From positions 28,218 to 34,265 of the forward strand of contig JAAVDV010000012.1 in the NCBI GenBank assembly GCA_014801595.1: a stretch of DNA of 6,048 bases, read 5' to 3'. The position numbers and the translations under genes are program-made. This document shows, one piece after another, positions 5,485 through 6,048 of the stretch (its first letter is position 1; every line of letters begins with the position of its first letter). Below the pieces are notes generated by a model that ran no database searches, was not told the origin of the DNA, and saw only the letters and a program-made list of their open reading frames with translations. The DNA comes from Bacteroides sp. (GTDB taxonomy: Bacteria; Bacteroidota; Bacteroidia; Bacteroidales; Muribaculaceae).

Positions 5485-6048
5485 ATGCAAAAAGATTCTG
5501 TACATGTATTGTCCGGCGGTATGGACTCCACGACGATGCTCCATGAATATGCCGGGCGTATCGCGCTGGCCGTCACATTCGATTACGGTTCCAACCATAA
5601 CGCCCGCGAGATAGAGTGCGCGCGCAAGAACTGTGAGATGCTCGGCATAGAGCATCTTGTGATTCCCCTCGATTTCATGGCGAAATATTTCAAAAGTTCA
5701 CTCCTCGAAGGGGCCGATGCTATCCCCGAAGGGAGATATGACGCTGATAATATGAAGAGCACGGTCGTCCCTTTCCGCAACGGCATTATGCTGGCGATAG
5801 CCTGCGGGCTTGCTGAAAGCCGGGGCCTGAAGCATGTCATGCTCGCCAATCATAGCGGCGACCATACGATTTATCCCGACTGTCGGCCTGCTTTTGTCGA
5901 TGCTATGTCGCAGGCCATGCGCTTCGGGACCTTCCCCGGAATCACCATCCTGGCTCCGTATACCAAAATCGACAAGAATGCAATCGCCGCCCATGGAAAG
6001 AAACTCGGTCTTGACTATTCGCTGACCTACAGTTGTTATAAAGGTGGG
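5485..6048 (+). CDS. queC: 7-cyano-7-deazaguanine (preQ0) synthase, 3' end outside window
   Basis: The frame is open to the last base (188 codons). QueC converts 7-carboxy-7-deazaguanine to preQ0 with ATP and ammonia. The ATP PP-loop is LSGGMDSTT at residues 9-17. Further family landmarks are FDYGSNHN after the first strand, VPFRNG, ANHSGDHTIYPDCRPAF in the middle, and APYTKIDK. The window stops at TYSCYKGG, where the first Cys of the C-terminal zinc site (a four-Cys cluster) has just appeared. Normal length is about 220-230 residues, so roughly 30-40 are missing beyond the edge, not by mutation. The ATG at 5485 places the PP-loop at the usual distance from the N-terminus. QueC makes the substrate of the upstream queF product. 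Confidence 0.96.
   Translation, partial: MQKDSVHVLSGGMDSTTMLHEYAGRIALAVTFDYGSNHNAREIECARKNCEMLGIEHLVIPLDFMAKYFKSSLLEGADAIPEGRYDADNMKSTVVPFRNGIMLAIACGLAESRGLKHVMLANHSGDHTIYPDCRPAFVDAMSQAMRFGTFPGITILAPYTKIDKNAIAAHGKKLGLDYSLTYSCYKGG

Overview
The window looks like chromosomal DNA from a member of the Bacteroidales, possibly a Muribaculaceae-like gut bacterium; the genus is inferred only weakly. The evidence is an almost ideal Bacteroidetes promoter (TTTG, 20 bases, TACCTTTG), A-rich leaders without strong Shine-Dalgarno sequences, and the style of the proteins, especially the LptF/LptG permease with its long C-terminal extension. No RNA gene, CRISPR array, insertion sequence or phage gene is visible.

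Layout. Positions 1-1230 (+) hold the C-terminal two thirds or so of an LptF/LptG-family permease (lipopolysaccharide export), closed by a strong bidirectional hairpin terminator at 1231-1276. After a short AT-rich convergent gap with two more hairpins, a five-gene block runs on the minus strand from 4785 down to 1442. In transcription order it encodes a secreted TraB/GumN-family protein, an ABC ATPase, an ABC-2-like six-helix permease, a short YtrA-type GntR repressor and a small charged coiled-coil protein of unknown function. Gaps are 21, -4, 2 and 34 bases, so one transcript is likely. On the other side of a 193-base divergent intergenic region, queF (4979-5461) and the first 188 codons of queC (from 5485 to the window edge) run on the plus strand. 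They encode consecutive steps of queuosine precursor synthesis: QueC makes preQ0 and QueF reduces it to preQ1.

How the parts work together. The GntR, ATPase and permease genes form a typical YtrA-type ABC exporter cassette. The unusual points are that the regulator sits near the end of the operon and that a signal-peptide-bearing TraB/GumN protein is the first gene. Directly next to the -7 element of the single clear minus-strand promoter lies an imperfect 24-base inverted repeat with a TGTA-N6-TACA core (4831-4854). It is a good candidate operator for the GntR protein, which would make the block autoregulated with TraB/GumN inside the regulon. A second inverted repeat (4886-4910) sits between the two divergent promoters.

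Most of the window is ordinary conserved bacterial biology. The TraB/GumN-ABC-GntR-coiled-coil unit with its candidate operator is the part most worth a second look. Nothing here proves a new system.
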